From positions 1-64,000 of the forward strand of contig NZ_VULR01000013.1 of assembly GCF_009696605.1 (NCBI RefSeq): 64,000 bases of DNA. The letters are read 5' to 3'. Origin of the DNA: Anaerosalibacter bizertensis. Lineage in GTDB: Bacteria; Bacillota; Clostridia; Tissierellales; Sporanaerobacteraceae. The notes under the pieces are model-generated. The model was given only the letters and a program-made list of their open reading frames with translations. It did no database searches and was not told the origin of the DNA. Shown here piece after piece: positions 51,975 through 59,733 of the stretch. The stretch's first letter is position 1, and the number at the start of each line of letters is the position of its first letter. A program made the position numbers and the translations under genes.

Positions 51975-52631
51975 TTGCTTATGAAGTTTAAAAAAGTATT
52001 AGGATGTGCTTTGGTTTTAACTATGATACTAACAAATTCTTTAGCATCTTTTGCAGATGAACAATATCCAGAATTAAGTTCAGAAGAAGTTGAGAATGAT
52101 TTAGTTAATTTAAATTCCCAAGAGATGATCGAATCTAGGACTTTAAGTTATGATGAAATGGTAGAAGTTTTAGTTGAAGATGGTTATACAAAAGAAGAAG
52201 CTATAAAACAACTTGGGTTAGAATGTGAAAATTCATATAATAGACAAGCTTACAGTTCATCAAGAAAAAAATATATGGAATTTAAAACAAGTAAACCTGT
52301 TTTATCAAAAGGAAAGAAACATAAGATATATCTATATGCTTATTGCGAATATACTTCATGGGGACCATATGGGGGAATAAAATCTATTGAACATGTCCGC
52401 GTTGATGCTGGTAAAAAAGCTTTTAAAGGAAAAGTTTATTATAAATTGGAGTCACCATTGAGAATATATTTTTCAGTATCGGGAGAATTATATTCTTCTG
52501 GTAGCACTACTATTAGTGGAGGAGGACAAGCAAGTGTAGGACAAGGTAAAACTGTTAATTTTAATATTAGTAGAGCTAAAAATTTTTATGATACAGTTTC
52601 AGGTAGCACCTATTACAGTAGAAACAGATAG
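51975..52631 (+). CDS. Secreted hypothetical protein
   Basis: A 218-residue protein with a clear signal peptide (FKKVLGCALVLTMILTNSLA, cut near SFADEQ), an acidic helical region (about 30-85) and a beta-rich C-terminal half with Gly/Ser-rich repeats (SSGSTTISGGGQASVGQGK). No domain is recognised. TTG 51975 and ATG 51981 are both possible; AAGGGGAT is better spaced for TTG. Flanking DNA is decayed, so it may be a survivor or a recent arrival. Confidence 0.65.
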   Translation: MLMKFKKVLGCALVLTMILTNSLASFADEQYPELSSEEVENDLVNLNSQEMIESRTLSYDEMVEVLVEDGYTKEEAIKQLGLECENSYNRQAYSSSRKKYMEFKTSKPVLSKGKKHKIYLYAYCEYTSWGPYGGIKSIEHVRVDAGKKAFKGKVYYKLESPLRIYFSVSGELYSSGSTTISGGGQASVGQGKTVNFNISRAKNFYDTVSGSTYYSRNR

Positions 52632-52886
52632 TATTTGTTATAGCAGAAACGAAAATTAATTTTAAATAAGAAATAAAAAATATAAAACGAATCACGAATT
52701 TAAAAATCTTTAGAATCTGGGTGAGCTGCTCTATATTAAGTAGACATATAATTTAATTAAAATATTATGCAAATCTGGATGCATGGTTTCGATATTCTAA
52801 AGAATCTATACATACCAATTTTTTTGAAATCTTTTTTCGTTGTAAAATTTAATGTATTCAACTATCTTTTTTATTAATTCCTTTCA
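52632..52886. other. Gene-free stretch
   Basis: About 255 bases of AT-rich sequence after the secreted protein gene. No ORF, promoter pair or strong hairpin is visible. It leads into a nucleoside phosphorylase fragment and may be part of the same decayed locus. Confidence 0.4.
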
Positions 52887-53066
52887 TTGGCTCAACTAAA
52901 AGGGGTGAAAGCAGCAAGTATATTGAATACAGTAGTAGAGTATGAAAGTGATTTGAAAGATGGAGTTGCAGATTATGTATCTAAAGAAAAGATCTGTATA
53001 GAAGGAGAAAAAAGAGAAATAAAATTAGCTTTAGAAACTATTTATAAAATAGATAAATTAAAATAA
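52887..53066 (+). pseudogene. C-terminal fragment of a nucleoside phosphorylase
   Basis: A 59-codon frame reads LAQLKGVKAASILNTVVEYE, then SDLKDGVADYVSKEKICIEG and KREIKLALETIYKIDKLK before TAA. This resembles the C-terminus of PNP/UDP-type nucleoside phosphorylases, where this region follows the catalytic site. No start codon with ribosome site and no upstream part are present. A strong terminator follows, consistent with the 3' end of a once functional gene. Confidence 0.6.
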
Positions 53067-53073
53067 TAAAAAG

Positions 53074-53114
53074 GCAATAAGTTAAAATAGAAATTTTAGC
53101 TTATTGCTTTTTTT
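53074..53114 (+). terminator. Intrinsic terminator after the phosphorylase fragment
   Basis: Fifteen-pair stem, arms 53074-53088 and 53093-53107, one G-U, followed by seven T. Confidence 0.85.
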
Positions 53115-53224
53115 ATTACAATTTTTAGACTAAAGAAAAAAAGAAAGATAAATTTTCACTAATAATGTATAATGTAGAAGGGAGTCTTTTTTATTATGTT
53201 TATAAAACTATGAAGGTGGTTTGT

Positions 53225-53632
53225 ATGAATAAGAAACTTGAGGTTTTTATTAAGACAGAATTAAATTTAGCTGAGGAAGAAAAAAGGGTTAAGTTTTTAG
53301 AAAAAGAACTAGAAGATTTAAATATGAAAAGACCAATTAAAGATGGAGAGGTATCTATAAATACTACTCACATTCAAGATGAAGAAGATTATACAAAACT
53401 AGGTTTTTTTATAAGAAATGCAACTTCTGAAATTATAAAATTAGAAAAAATACCAGTAAAATTTATAGCAAAAGAAGGATATATATTAGATATGAAAGGG
53501 TACAAGCTTAAGTCGCCATTAGAAATTCCGTCTTATTCCGCCATGCCTTGCAGTATTGATGTTGATAAGGAAAGTTATCCAGATTTTACTTATAGAGTAG
53601 TAGTAGATAGCCGGATTGGATTTAATAAATAA
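53225..53632 (+). CDS. SLAP-domain-like protein
   Basis: A 135-residue protein without signal peptide. Residues about 45-130 (KLGFFIRNATSEIIKLEKIP, then LKSPLEIPSYSAMPCSIDVD) resemble the SLAP domain first described in accessory-Sec/S-layer assembly proteins, a beta-sandwich. The N-terminal 40 residues are charged and helical (NLAEEEKRVKFLEKELEDLN). ATG 53225 after GAAGGTGG is preferred to the in-frame 53165. It is flanked by terminators on both sides, so monocistronic. Function unknown. Confidence 0.65.
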   Translation: MNKKLEVFIKTELNLAEEEKRVKFLEKELEDLNMKRPIKDGEVSINTTHIQDEEDYTKLGFFIRNATSEIIKLEKIPVKFIAKEGYILDMKGYKLKSPLEIPSYSAMPCSIDVDKESYPDFTYRVVVDSRIGFNK

Positions 53633-53637
53633 ATATT

Positions 53638-53680
53638 AAGGAACAAACTTTTGATAGTTGTCAAAAGTTTGTTCCTTTTA
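53638..53680 (+). terminator. Strong terminator after the SLAP-like gene
   Basis: Perfect 17-bp stem, arms 53638-53654 and 53661-53677, six-base loop, T-run in the 3' arm. Confidence 0.85.
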
Positions 53681-53936
53681 TTTTATGAACTAGTACATAT
53701 ATAGTATTAAGAATTTTCACTTTATTAAAAGGGTTTTAGGGTATGTATATAGAAATGATTGTAACTACTTATTCGCCATTTTTTTATAAAAAATTCTGTG
53801 GAAGACATTGGGACATATGGCTACCTAAGGTGGTTTATACATTATTTTAATAGTTTATAAAGAATTTTTAATCTATATATAGAAAAAATAAAGATATGCA
53901 GAACAATATACTATTTGCATCAGAGGAGGCAAAAAA

Positions 53937-55076
53937 TTGTCTTTCACATATAAGAAAAAAATTAGACTAATATTGTTTGTAATATTTATACTAAGTATAT
54001 TTTCATTAAATAACAAAACTTTTGCTGAAGAAAATAGAATGAAAAAAATAGGAATAAGGAAGATAACCATTCTTCACACTACAGATATGCACGGAAGAAT
54101 ACTAGAGGAAGATGGTGGAATGGGTTTTGGAAAGCTAAATACAAAGATTGTACAGATGAAAAAAGAAAATCCAGATACAATATTATTAGATGTAGGAGAT
54201 GCTATTCAAGGCTCTGAAATAGCTAAAGATTCAAAAGGAGAAAGTATTATAAAACTTATGAATGCTATGAAATATGATGCGATGGCAGTTGGTAATCATG
54301 AATTTGACTATGGATATAGGAGACTTCTAGAAATAAAGGATATGGCAAACTTTCCAATGATATCGGGAAATATTTCAAATGAATATGGAAAGAAAGATTT
54401 TAAACCTTATATTATAAAAGAAGTGGATGGTATAAAAATAGGGATATTTAGCGTTATTACTCCAGATACCCAATATGCAACTAGTCCTAAAAACATAGAA
54501 GGAATAACATTTTTAGATCCTACCATAGCTTCTAGGGAAATAGTAAGACAACTAAAAGATAAGGAAGTAGATATGATTGTAGGATTGACCCATATAGGTA
54601 TAAGTAAAAGAGGAAACTACTCTTCTATAGATATAGCTAAAAATGTAAAAGGTATAGATATAATAGTAGATGGTCATAGCCATAAAGAATTGGATAAAGG
54701 ATTGAAAGTAGGAAATACTTTAATAGTCCAATCAGGAAAATATACTGAAAATCTAGGTATAGTAGATATTAAATTTTTAGGCAGTAGAATAATATCTAAA
54801 AAAGCTAGATTGTTTGGAAAAGATGAGGCAGTAGAATTAGAAGAAGATAAGGAAATTAAAAAGTTAATAGATGAGATAATAGAGGAAAACAAGCAAAAAT
54901 CAGCAGAGGTAACTGGGAAACCAAGGGAAAAAACATATATTGTAAAGCCAGGAGATGTACTATTTAGAATAGGGAAAAAATATAGTGTGGGATGGAGTGA
55001 AATAGCCAAGTACAATGGAATGAAAAATCCAAATAAAATTTATCCAGGAGATAGGATAAAAATTCCTGTAAAATAA
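53937..55076 (+). CDS. Exported metallophosphatase (5'-nucleotidase-like) with C-terminal LysM
   Basis: A 379-residue exported calcineurin-type phosphoesterase. An N-terminal signal helix (IRLILFVIFILSIFSLNNKT) precedes the metal-binding motifs: HTTDMHGRI, LLDVGDAIQGSE, VGNHEFDYG, GLTHIG and VDGHSHKEL. In 5'-nucleotidases a C-terminal substrate domain should follow; here it is missing and a LysM wall-binding repeat (about 326-378, TYIVKPGDVLFRIGKKYSVG) takes its place. So it is probably a wall-bound phosphatase, substrate unknown. Start TTG 53937 behind AGAGGAGGC. The roughly 255 bases before it show no gene. Confidence 0.87.
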   Translation: MSFTYKKKIRLILFVIFILSIFSLNNKTFAEENRMKKIGIRKITILHTTDMHGRILEEDGGMGFGKLNTKIVQMKKENPDTILLDVGDAIQGSEIAKDSKGESIIKLMNAMKYDAMAVGNHEFDYGYRRLLEIKDMANFPMISGNISNEYGKKDFKPYIIKEVDGIKIGIFSVITPDTQYATSPKNIEGITFLDPTIASREIVRQLKDKEVDMIVGLTHIGISKRGNYSSIDIAKNVKGIDIIVDGHSHKELDKGLKVGNTLIVQSGKYTENLGIVDIKFLGSRIISKKARLFGKDEAVELEEDKEIKKLIDEIIEENKQKSAEVTGKPREKTYIVKPGDVLFRIGKKYSVGWSEIAKYNGMKNPNKIYPGDRIKIPVK

Positions 55077-55078
55077 GT

Positions 55079-55112
55079 TATAGACGTGGATTTCCACGTC
55101 TATAGCTTTATT
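55079..55112 (+). terminator. Terminator between the metallophosphatase and arcC
   Basis: TATAGACGTGG/CCACGTCTATA stem (around 55079-55089 and 55094-55104) with a four-base loop; convergent genes on either side. Confidence 0.7.
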
Positions 55113-56052
55113 GATTTATAATTAAAGTTCCAGTTTTGCCTTCAATTCCTTCACTTGCATTTTCCAGGGAAGTTATGAGGGCTTTTCTATTTGGATTATT
55201 TTTTACAAATTTTATTGCAGCTTTGATCTTAGGCAACATAGAGCCAGCAGCAAAATGGCCTTCTTTCATAAGTTTTTCTGCTTCAGCTACTGTTAAATTA
55301 TCCAGTCCTCTTTGTTCTGGTTTATTATAATTTATATAAACTTTTTCTACTGCTGTAAGTATTATTAGCATATCTGCTTCTAATATTTCTCCTAATTTTG
55401 CAGCAGCAAAATCTTTGTCTATAACTGCCGCTATGCCTTCTAAGGAGTTATTTCCCTTATCTATAACAGGAACTCCTCCTCCACCAGCAGCAATTACAAT
55501 ATTACCTGCTTCTACAAGGGATTTAATAGTGGAAGATTCAACTATATCTATAGGTTCTGGAGAAGGAACTACCCTTCTAAAGCCTCTGCCAGCATCTTCT
55601 TTCATAGTATATCCATTTACTTCTTCTAATTTTTTAGCTTCTTTTTCTGTGAAAAAAGAGCCTATAGGTTTTGTTGGATTTAAAAAGCCTGGATCATCTT
55701 TATCTACTAATACCTGTGTAACTATTGAAGCTATACCCTTATCTATACCTCTATTTCTCATTTCTCCTCTTATAGCCTGTTGAAGATGGTATCCAATATA
55801 GCCTTGACTCATAGCTCCACATTCAGGAAAAGGCATTTCCCTATCTTTAGCTTCTTCATACGCCGATACTATCTGACCTACTTGAGGACCATTTCCATGT
55901 ACTATAGCTATTTCGTGTCCAGCTGATATTAGGTCTACAACAGATTTTGCTGTAAGCTTTGCCATTTCAAGTTGGGATTTTGCCGAACTATCCTTTGTAT
56001 CTCTTTGAAGTGCATTTCCTCCTAAAGCCAATATAATTCTCTTTTTCTCCAT
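55108..56052 (-). CDS. arcC: Carbamate kinase
   Basis: Transfers phosphate from carbamoyl phosphate to ADP, the ATP-yielding step of arginine, citrulline or purine catabolism. The 314-residue protein carries the amino acid kinase signatures IILALGGNAL, AIVHGNGPQVGQI, PSPEPIDIVE and AAGGGGVPVI, and FAAGSMLPKIKAAIKFV near the end. ATG 56052 follows AAAGGGAGC on the minus strand, with an extended -10 (TG-C-TATAAT) upstream. No arcA/arcB is in view; the divergent gene is a Crp/Fnr regulator, as in some arc clusters. Confidence 0.95.
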   Translation of the reverse strand: MEKKRIILALGGNALQRDTKDSSAKSQLEMAKLTAKSVVDLISAGHEIAIVHGNGPQVGQIVSAYEEAKDREMPFPECGAMSQGYIGYHLQQAIRGEMRNRGIDKGIASIVTQVLVDKDDPGFLNPTKPIGSFFTEKEAKKLEEVNGYTMKEDAGRGFRRVVPSPEPIDIVESSTIKSLVEAGNIVIAAGGGGVPVIDKGNNSLEGIAAVIDKDFAAAKLGEILEADMLIILTAVEKVYINYNKPEQRGLDNLTVAEAEKLMKEGHFAAGSMLPKIKAAIKFVKNNPNRKALITSLENASEGIEGKTGTLIINQ

Positions 56053-56122
56053 TATATACGCTCCCTTTCATATAATTTGCTTTTTATATTATAGCACAAA
56101 GTTATTCAAAATAATCTACTGT

Positions 56123-56131
56123 TGGTATAAT
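56123..56131 (+). promoter_or_regulatory. Extended -10 promoter of the Crp/Fnr regulator gene
   Basis: TG-G-TATAAT at 56123-56131, 18 bases before the start codon, in the 96-base divergent spacer with arcC. Confidence 0.5.
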
Positions 56132-56148
56132 TATATTGGGTGATAAAT

Positions 56149-56844
56149 ATGAAAAATTTTAAAGATGAAAATATATATAATGATTTTTTCGATGAAGATA
56201 GGCAAGAGGAAATGCGAAATATGTTTTTAGAAATTGGTAAAAAAGGTATCTATAAATCTTATAAGAAAAACGAAATTATAAAAATAAATAATACTGATAA
56301 TTTTTATATAGTAATGGAAGGGAAAATTAAACAGTCTATCTATAGTAAGGAAGGTGAAGAAAAAATACTATATATTCTCCAACCAGGTGAAATATTTGGA
56401 GAAATGGAATATTTCTGTGAAGGAGACTCCCATTTTATAAATGGGATAATAGAACCAAGTACTATATCTATAATCAATAAGAATGTAATGGAAAATATAT
56501 TGGACAAGGATTCTTATATATATAAATATATAATTCATAGTATAACGCGAAAGTTTAGAATCCTAATGTTTCAAATGGCAAACATGACATTTAGTGATTC
56601 CTATGGAAAGGTTGCAGATACTCTCATTAGGCTATCTAGTCAAGAAAGCAATGGGGATAGAAATGTAAATATGGTCAATGAAAGATTGACCCATGAAGAA
56701 ATAGCTAAACTTATAGGATGTTCTAGGGTATCTGTAACCAGGGCATTAAATGAGTTTAAGAAAAAACAAATAATAGATATAAAAATGGGAAAGATTATTA
56801 TAAGGAACGAGGAAGCTTTATCTAAATATGTTAAATGGAAATAG
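56149..56844 (+). CDS. Crp/Fnr-family transcriptional regulator
   Basis: A 231-residue regulator with an N-terminal cyclic-nucleotide-binding-type beta barrel (about 25-125, IVMEGKIKQSIYSKEGEEKI, then ILQPGEIFGEMEYFCEGDS) and a C-terminal winged HTH (about 160-225, THEEIAKLIGCSRVSVTRAL). No N-terminal cysteine cluster of the FNR kind is present, so it is not an Fe-S oxygen sensor. ATG 56149 is preferred to GTG 56140, which lies within its ribosome site. Likely targets are the divergent arcC or the downstream pyroglutamate genes (inference). Confidence 0.88.
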   Translation: MKNFKDENIYNDFFDEDRQEEMRNMFLEIGKKGIYKSYKKNEIIKINNTDNFYIVMEGKIKQSIYSKEGEEKILYILQPGEIFGEMEYFCEGDSHFINGIIEPSTISIINKNVMENILDKDSYIYKYIIHSITRKFRILMFQMANMTFSDSYGKVADTLIRLSSQESNGDRNVNMVNERLTHEEIAKLIGCSRVSVTRALNEFKKKQIIDIKMGKIIIRNEEALSKYVKWK

Positions 56845-56845
56845 T

Positions 56846-56863
56846 CTGTATCCTAGGATACAG
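56846..56863 (+). promoter_or_regulatory. Perfect 18-bp palindrome upstream of the pyroglutamate transport genes
   Basis: CTGTATCCTAGGATACAG begins two bases after the regulator stop codon, 70 bases before the transporter gene. No T-run follows, so an operator is more likely than a terminator. A Crp/Fnr-type dimer could bind it. Confidence 0.45.
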
Positions 56864-56933
56864 AAAAAGAATATTTATTCATATAGAATGATTCCTAATA
56901 TTAAGATAATTATAAATAGAAAGGAGCTAAAAT

Positions 56934-57602
56934 ATGATAAAACTTATAGGAATTTTAATAATTATTATAGGTTTTTTGCTTAAATTAGATACTATAGCAG
57001 TAGTACTAACAGCAGGAGTAATTACTGGAATAGTTGGAGGATTAGGCTTTGGAGAAATATTAGAAACATTGGGAGAAGCCTTTATAACCAATAGATATAT
57101 GACTATATTCTTTGTTACTCTTCCTATAATTGGACTTTTAGAAAAGTACGGATTAAAAGAAAGAGCAGCTTCCCTTATAAGCAATTTAAAAGCGGCTACT
57201 ACAGGAAAGATATTATCATTTTATATGGTGCTTAGAACTATAGCAGCAGCACTGTCTTTAAGAATAGGAGGCCATGTTGAATTTATAAGACCCCTTATAT
57301 ATCCAATGGCAGAAGGAGCAGCAAAAAATAAATATGGAGAGCTTTCAGAAGAAGAAACAGAAGATATAAAAGGCTTGTCAGCATCTGTTGAAAACTACGC
57401 CAATTTTTATGGACAAAATGTATTTATTGCTGCAGGAGGGGTGCTTTTGATTGTAGGAACTTTAAATGAATTAGGAGTAGAAGTTTCAGAAAAAGATGTA
57501 TCTAAAGCGGCTATACCAATAGCTATAATTGGAATAATATTGGCAGTTATACAGTTTAGAATATTTGATAGAAAATTGGAAAAATCTAAAAATAAGAACT
57601 AA
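56934..57602 (+). CDS. 5-oxoproline transporter, DUF969-family subunit
   Basis: Membrane protein of 222 residues, DUF969 family. The DUF969/DUF979 pair has been linked to pyroglutamate (5-oxoproline) uptake. Helices dominate; marks include TLPIIGLLEKYGLKERAASL and RIGGHVEFIRPLIYPMAEGA. ATG 56934 follows AAAGGAGC. The DUF979 gene follows 14 bases later and pcp after that, which supports the pyroglutamate assignment. Confidence 0.85.
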   Translation: MIKLIGILIIIIGFLLKLDTIAVVLTAGVITGIVGGLGFGEILETLGEAFITNRYMTIFFVTLPIIGLLEKYGLKERAASLISNLKAATTGKILSFYMVLRTIAAALSLRIGGHVEFIRPLIYPMAEGAAKNKYGELSEEETEDIKGLSASVENYANFYGQNVFIAAGGVLLIVGTLNELGVEVSEKDVSKAAIPIAIIGIILAVIQFRIFDRKLEKSKNKN

Positions 57603-57616
57603 AAAGAGGTGTTAAA

Positions 57617-58522
57617 ATGGCATTAGAATTCTTATATATACTAGCAGGAATAGTTTCGTTATTAACTTCTATATATGCATTTAAAGATAAGGAATTGAAA
57701 ACAAGATTCGGTACTGGATTGTTCTGGTTATTATTAGCTATTACTTTTATATTAGGAGAACTTATACCTGCAAAACTTGTAGGAATTATAGTACTTATAA
57801 TGGGGATATTGACAGCAACAGGACAGGTAAAGGTGGGAAACTTTAAAGAGACAACTAGTGAATTTAAAGAAAAGAAGTCGAAAGAATTTGGCAATAAGAT
57901 ATTTATACCTGTATTGAGTATTGCATTCTTTGCTTTTGTAATAGGACAGTTTACTTCCCTTGGTGGATTGGTAGGTTTAGGTATAGGTGCTATTGTTGCA
58001 ACTATTTCTGGTCTTATAATAACAAAGGCAAAGACTAAGGAAGCTCTTTATGAGGGAAATAGATTGTTACAACAAGTAGGTCCCTTTTCCATACTACCTC
58101 AACTTTTAGCAGCTTTAGGAGCATTATTCAATGCAGCAGGTGTAGGAGAAGTTATAGCAAGTGGAATATCTAAAGCTATTCCTGCAGACAATATAATATT
58201 TGGTTCTATAGCATATTGTCTAGGAATGGCAGTATTTACTATGATAATGGGAAATGGATTTGCAGCATTTACTGTTATTACAGCAGGCATTGGAATACCT
58301 TTTGTATATAATCAAGGAGCAGATCCAGCTATAGCAGGAGCATTGGCATTAACAGCAGGATACTGTGGCACATTATTAACCCCTATGGCAGCTAATTTCA
58401 ATATAGTACCTGCTGCAGTATTGGAAATGGAAGATAAGAATAAAGTAATAAAGACTCAAGCACCAATAGCTATACTAATGTTAGTTATCCATATTATATT
58501 AATGATAGTATGGGCATTTTAA
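57617..58522 (+). CDS. 5-oxoproline transporter, DUF979-family subunit
   Basis: A 301-residue polytopic membrane protein of the DUF979 family, partner of the preceding subunit. It has about nine helices, with [20 protein letters not shown] and [20 protein letters not shown] as recognisable blocks. ATG 57617 follows AGAGGTG. The pair lies directly upstream of pyroglutamyl peptidase, so uptake and production of pyroglutamate are co-expressed. Confidence 0.85.
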   Translation: MALEFLYILAGIVSLLTSIYAFKDKELKTRFGTGLFWLLLAITFILGELIPAKLVGIIVLIMGILTATGQVKVGNFKETTSEFKEKKSKEFGNKIFIPVLSIAFFAFVIGQFTSLGGLVGLGIGAIVATISGLIITKAKTKEALYEGNRLLQQVGPFSILPQLLAALGALFNAAGVGEVIASGISKAIPADNIIFGSIAYCLGMAVFTMIMGNGFAAFTVITAGIGIPFVYNQGADPAIAGALALTAGYCGTLLTPMAANFNIVPAAVLEMEDKNKVIKTQAPIAILMLVIHIILMIVWAF

Positions 58523-58538
58523 AAGGAGGTTTTTTTGC

Positions 58539-59180
58539 ATGAAAGTTCTAGTAACAGGTTTTGATCCTTTTGGTGGAGAAAAGGTAAACCCTGCTTATGA
58601 AGCAGTTAAAAGATTAGATGATAATATAAATGGAGGAGAAATAGTTAAATTAGAAATTCCTACAGTATTTCAAAAATCAATAGAAGTACTTGATAAGGCC
58701 ATAGATAGGGAAAAACCAGATATTGTACTATGTATAGGTCAAGCTGGTGGAAGATATGATATAACTGTAGAAAGGGTAGCTATAAATATAAGTGATGCTA
58801 GAATAGAAGACAATGAAGGCAATCAACCTATAGACAAACCTATATTTGAAGATGGAGATGCAGCTTATTTTTCAAATCTTCCAATAAAAGCTATGGTGAA
58901 AAATATAAGGGAGGGAAATATACCTGGAAGTATATCCAACTCAGCTGGTACTTTTGTATGCAACCATATTATGTATGGTCTTCTCTACTTAATAGATAAA
59001 AAGTATCCAGATATAAGAGGTGGGTTCATCCATGTACCCTTCCTACCAGAACAAGTGGTAGATAAAAACAATACTCCAAGTATGAACCTAGAAGATATAA
59101 CAAAGGCATTGACTTTAGCCATAGAAGCAGCAATAGATAATGAAGAAGATATAAAAACTGTAGAAGGAAAAACCCATTAG
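58539..59180 (+). CDS. pcp: Pyroglutamyl-peptidase I
   Basis: Cysteine peptidase (family C15) removing N-terminal pyroglutamate from peptides. The 213-residue protein has the N-terminal [20 protein letters not shown], the Glu motif [17 protein letters not shown], the catalytic Cys in [18 protein letters not shown] and the His in [15 protein letters not shown] 58539 follows AAAGGAGG. Last gene of the pyroglutamate operon, ended by a terminator shared with a small minus-strand gene. Confidence 0.95.
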   Translation: MKVLVTGFDPFGGEKVNPAYEAVKRLDDNINGGEIVKLEIPTVFQKSIEVLDKAIDREKPDIVLCIGQAGGRYDITVERVAINISDARIEDNEGNQPIDKPIFEDGDAAYFSNLPIKAMVKNIREGNIPGSISNSAGTFVCNHIMYGLLYLIDKKYPDIRGGFIHVPFLPEQVVDKNNTPSMNLEDITKALTLAIEAAIDNEEDIKTVEGKTH

Positions 59181-59219
59181 AAAAAAAGCTTCCTACAAAT
59201 TTGTAGGAAGCTTTTTTCT
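59181..59219 (+). terminator. Bidirectional terminator after pcp
   Basis: Perfect 36-base palindrome 59182-59217 (core GCTTCCTACAAA), with A-run left and T-run right. It ends pcp and, read leftward, the 35-codon minus-strand ORF that begins its 3' end at 59218. Confidence 0.88.
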
Positions 59220-59325
59220 AATCTAAGCATATTCCAATAGGGACATACATAGCTGAAGTAGTATAGGCAAAGGAAACACATTTCAAATTATAAGCTTTTT
59301 GAACTATGTAAGCTGTTTCTATCAT
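59218..59325 (-). CDS. Candidate 35-residue peptide
   Basis: A short ORF with an excellent ribosome site: CTGGAGG (59334-59340, minus strand) nine bases before ATG 59325. It encodes MIETAYIVQKAYNLKCVSFA followed by YTTSAMYVPIGICLD, rich in aromatic residues with two cysteines. A TTGACA lies at 59393-59398 (minus) though a good -10 is less clear, and the strong palindromic terminator follows directly. It is not a recognised family. It might be a signalling or modified peptide, or a leader; no maturation genes are adjacent. Confidence 0.5.
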   Translation of the reverse strand: MIETAYIVQKAYNLKCVSFAYTTSAMYVPIGICLD

Positions 59326-59340
59326 ATACAAAGCCTCCAG

Positions 59341-59670
59341 TTTAAATAGGTATATTCTTATTTTTAGCATAATTCTACTAAACATACATACTTGTCAAAC
59401 CACCTATATGAACTTCTGATAACAGAATAATAGGTAATGTATTTTTTAAAGCACAATCTAAGTTTTTTAAGACTCTAACGGATGGCATAATAGTAAAGGC
59501 ATTAAAAATATATTTCAAGCTAATCATTTAAACTGAAAGTATTTTGATTTTAATTGTAGTATAAATATATTTAATGTTCATATAAAATTTCTCTAGATAT
59601 AATATATAAGAAATGAATGAATTGAAAATACTGTACTATAGATAATTATTTTCAAAACAAAAATAATCTC
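59341..59670. other. Gene-free stretch ahead of the sugar locus
   Basis: About 330 AT-rich bases holding the probable minus-strand promoter of the 35-codon ORF and, at its right end, the promoter of the next operon. No other ORF or hairpin stands out. Confidence 0.5.
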
Positions 59671-59699
59671 TTGAAATGTACGGACAAATATACTATAAT
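59671..59699 (+). promoter_or_regulatory. Promoter of the EIIC-like/TIM-barrel operon
   Basis: TTGAAA (59671-59676), 17 bases, TATAAT (59694-59699). Start expected near 59706, about 28 bases before the first start codon. Confidence 0.75.
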
Positions 59700-59712
59700 A
59701 AATGTACGGACA
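59677..59712 (+). promoter_or_regulatory. Direct-repeat operator TGTACGGACA in the promoter
   Basis: Two identical copies of TGTACGGACA (59677-59686 and 59703-59712), 26 bases apart, lie in the -35/-10 spacer and over the transcription start. Such placement suits repression. The GntR/UTRA regulator encoded at 62193-62918 is the obvious candidate; no copy was noticed at its own promoter. Confidence 0.6.
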
Positions 59713-59733
59713 TTTATTGAAAGGAGGATAATA

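Noticed and set aside
56846-56863. The palindrome as the terminator of the Crp/Fnr gene
   Set aside because: Stem has only about seven pairs once a loop is allowed, and no U-run follows on either strand.
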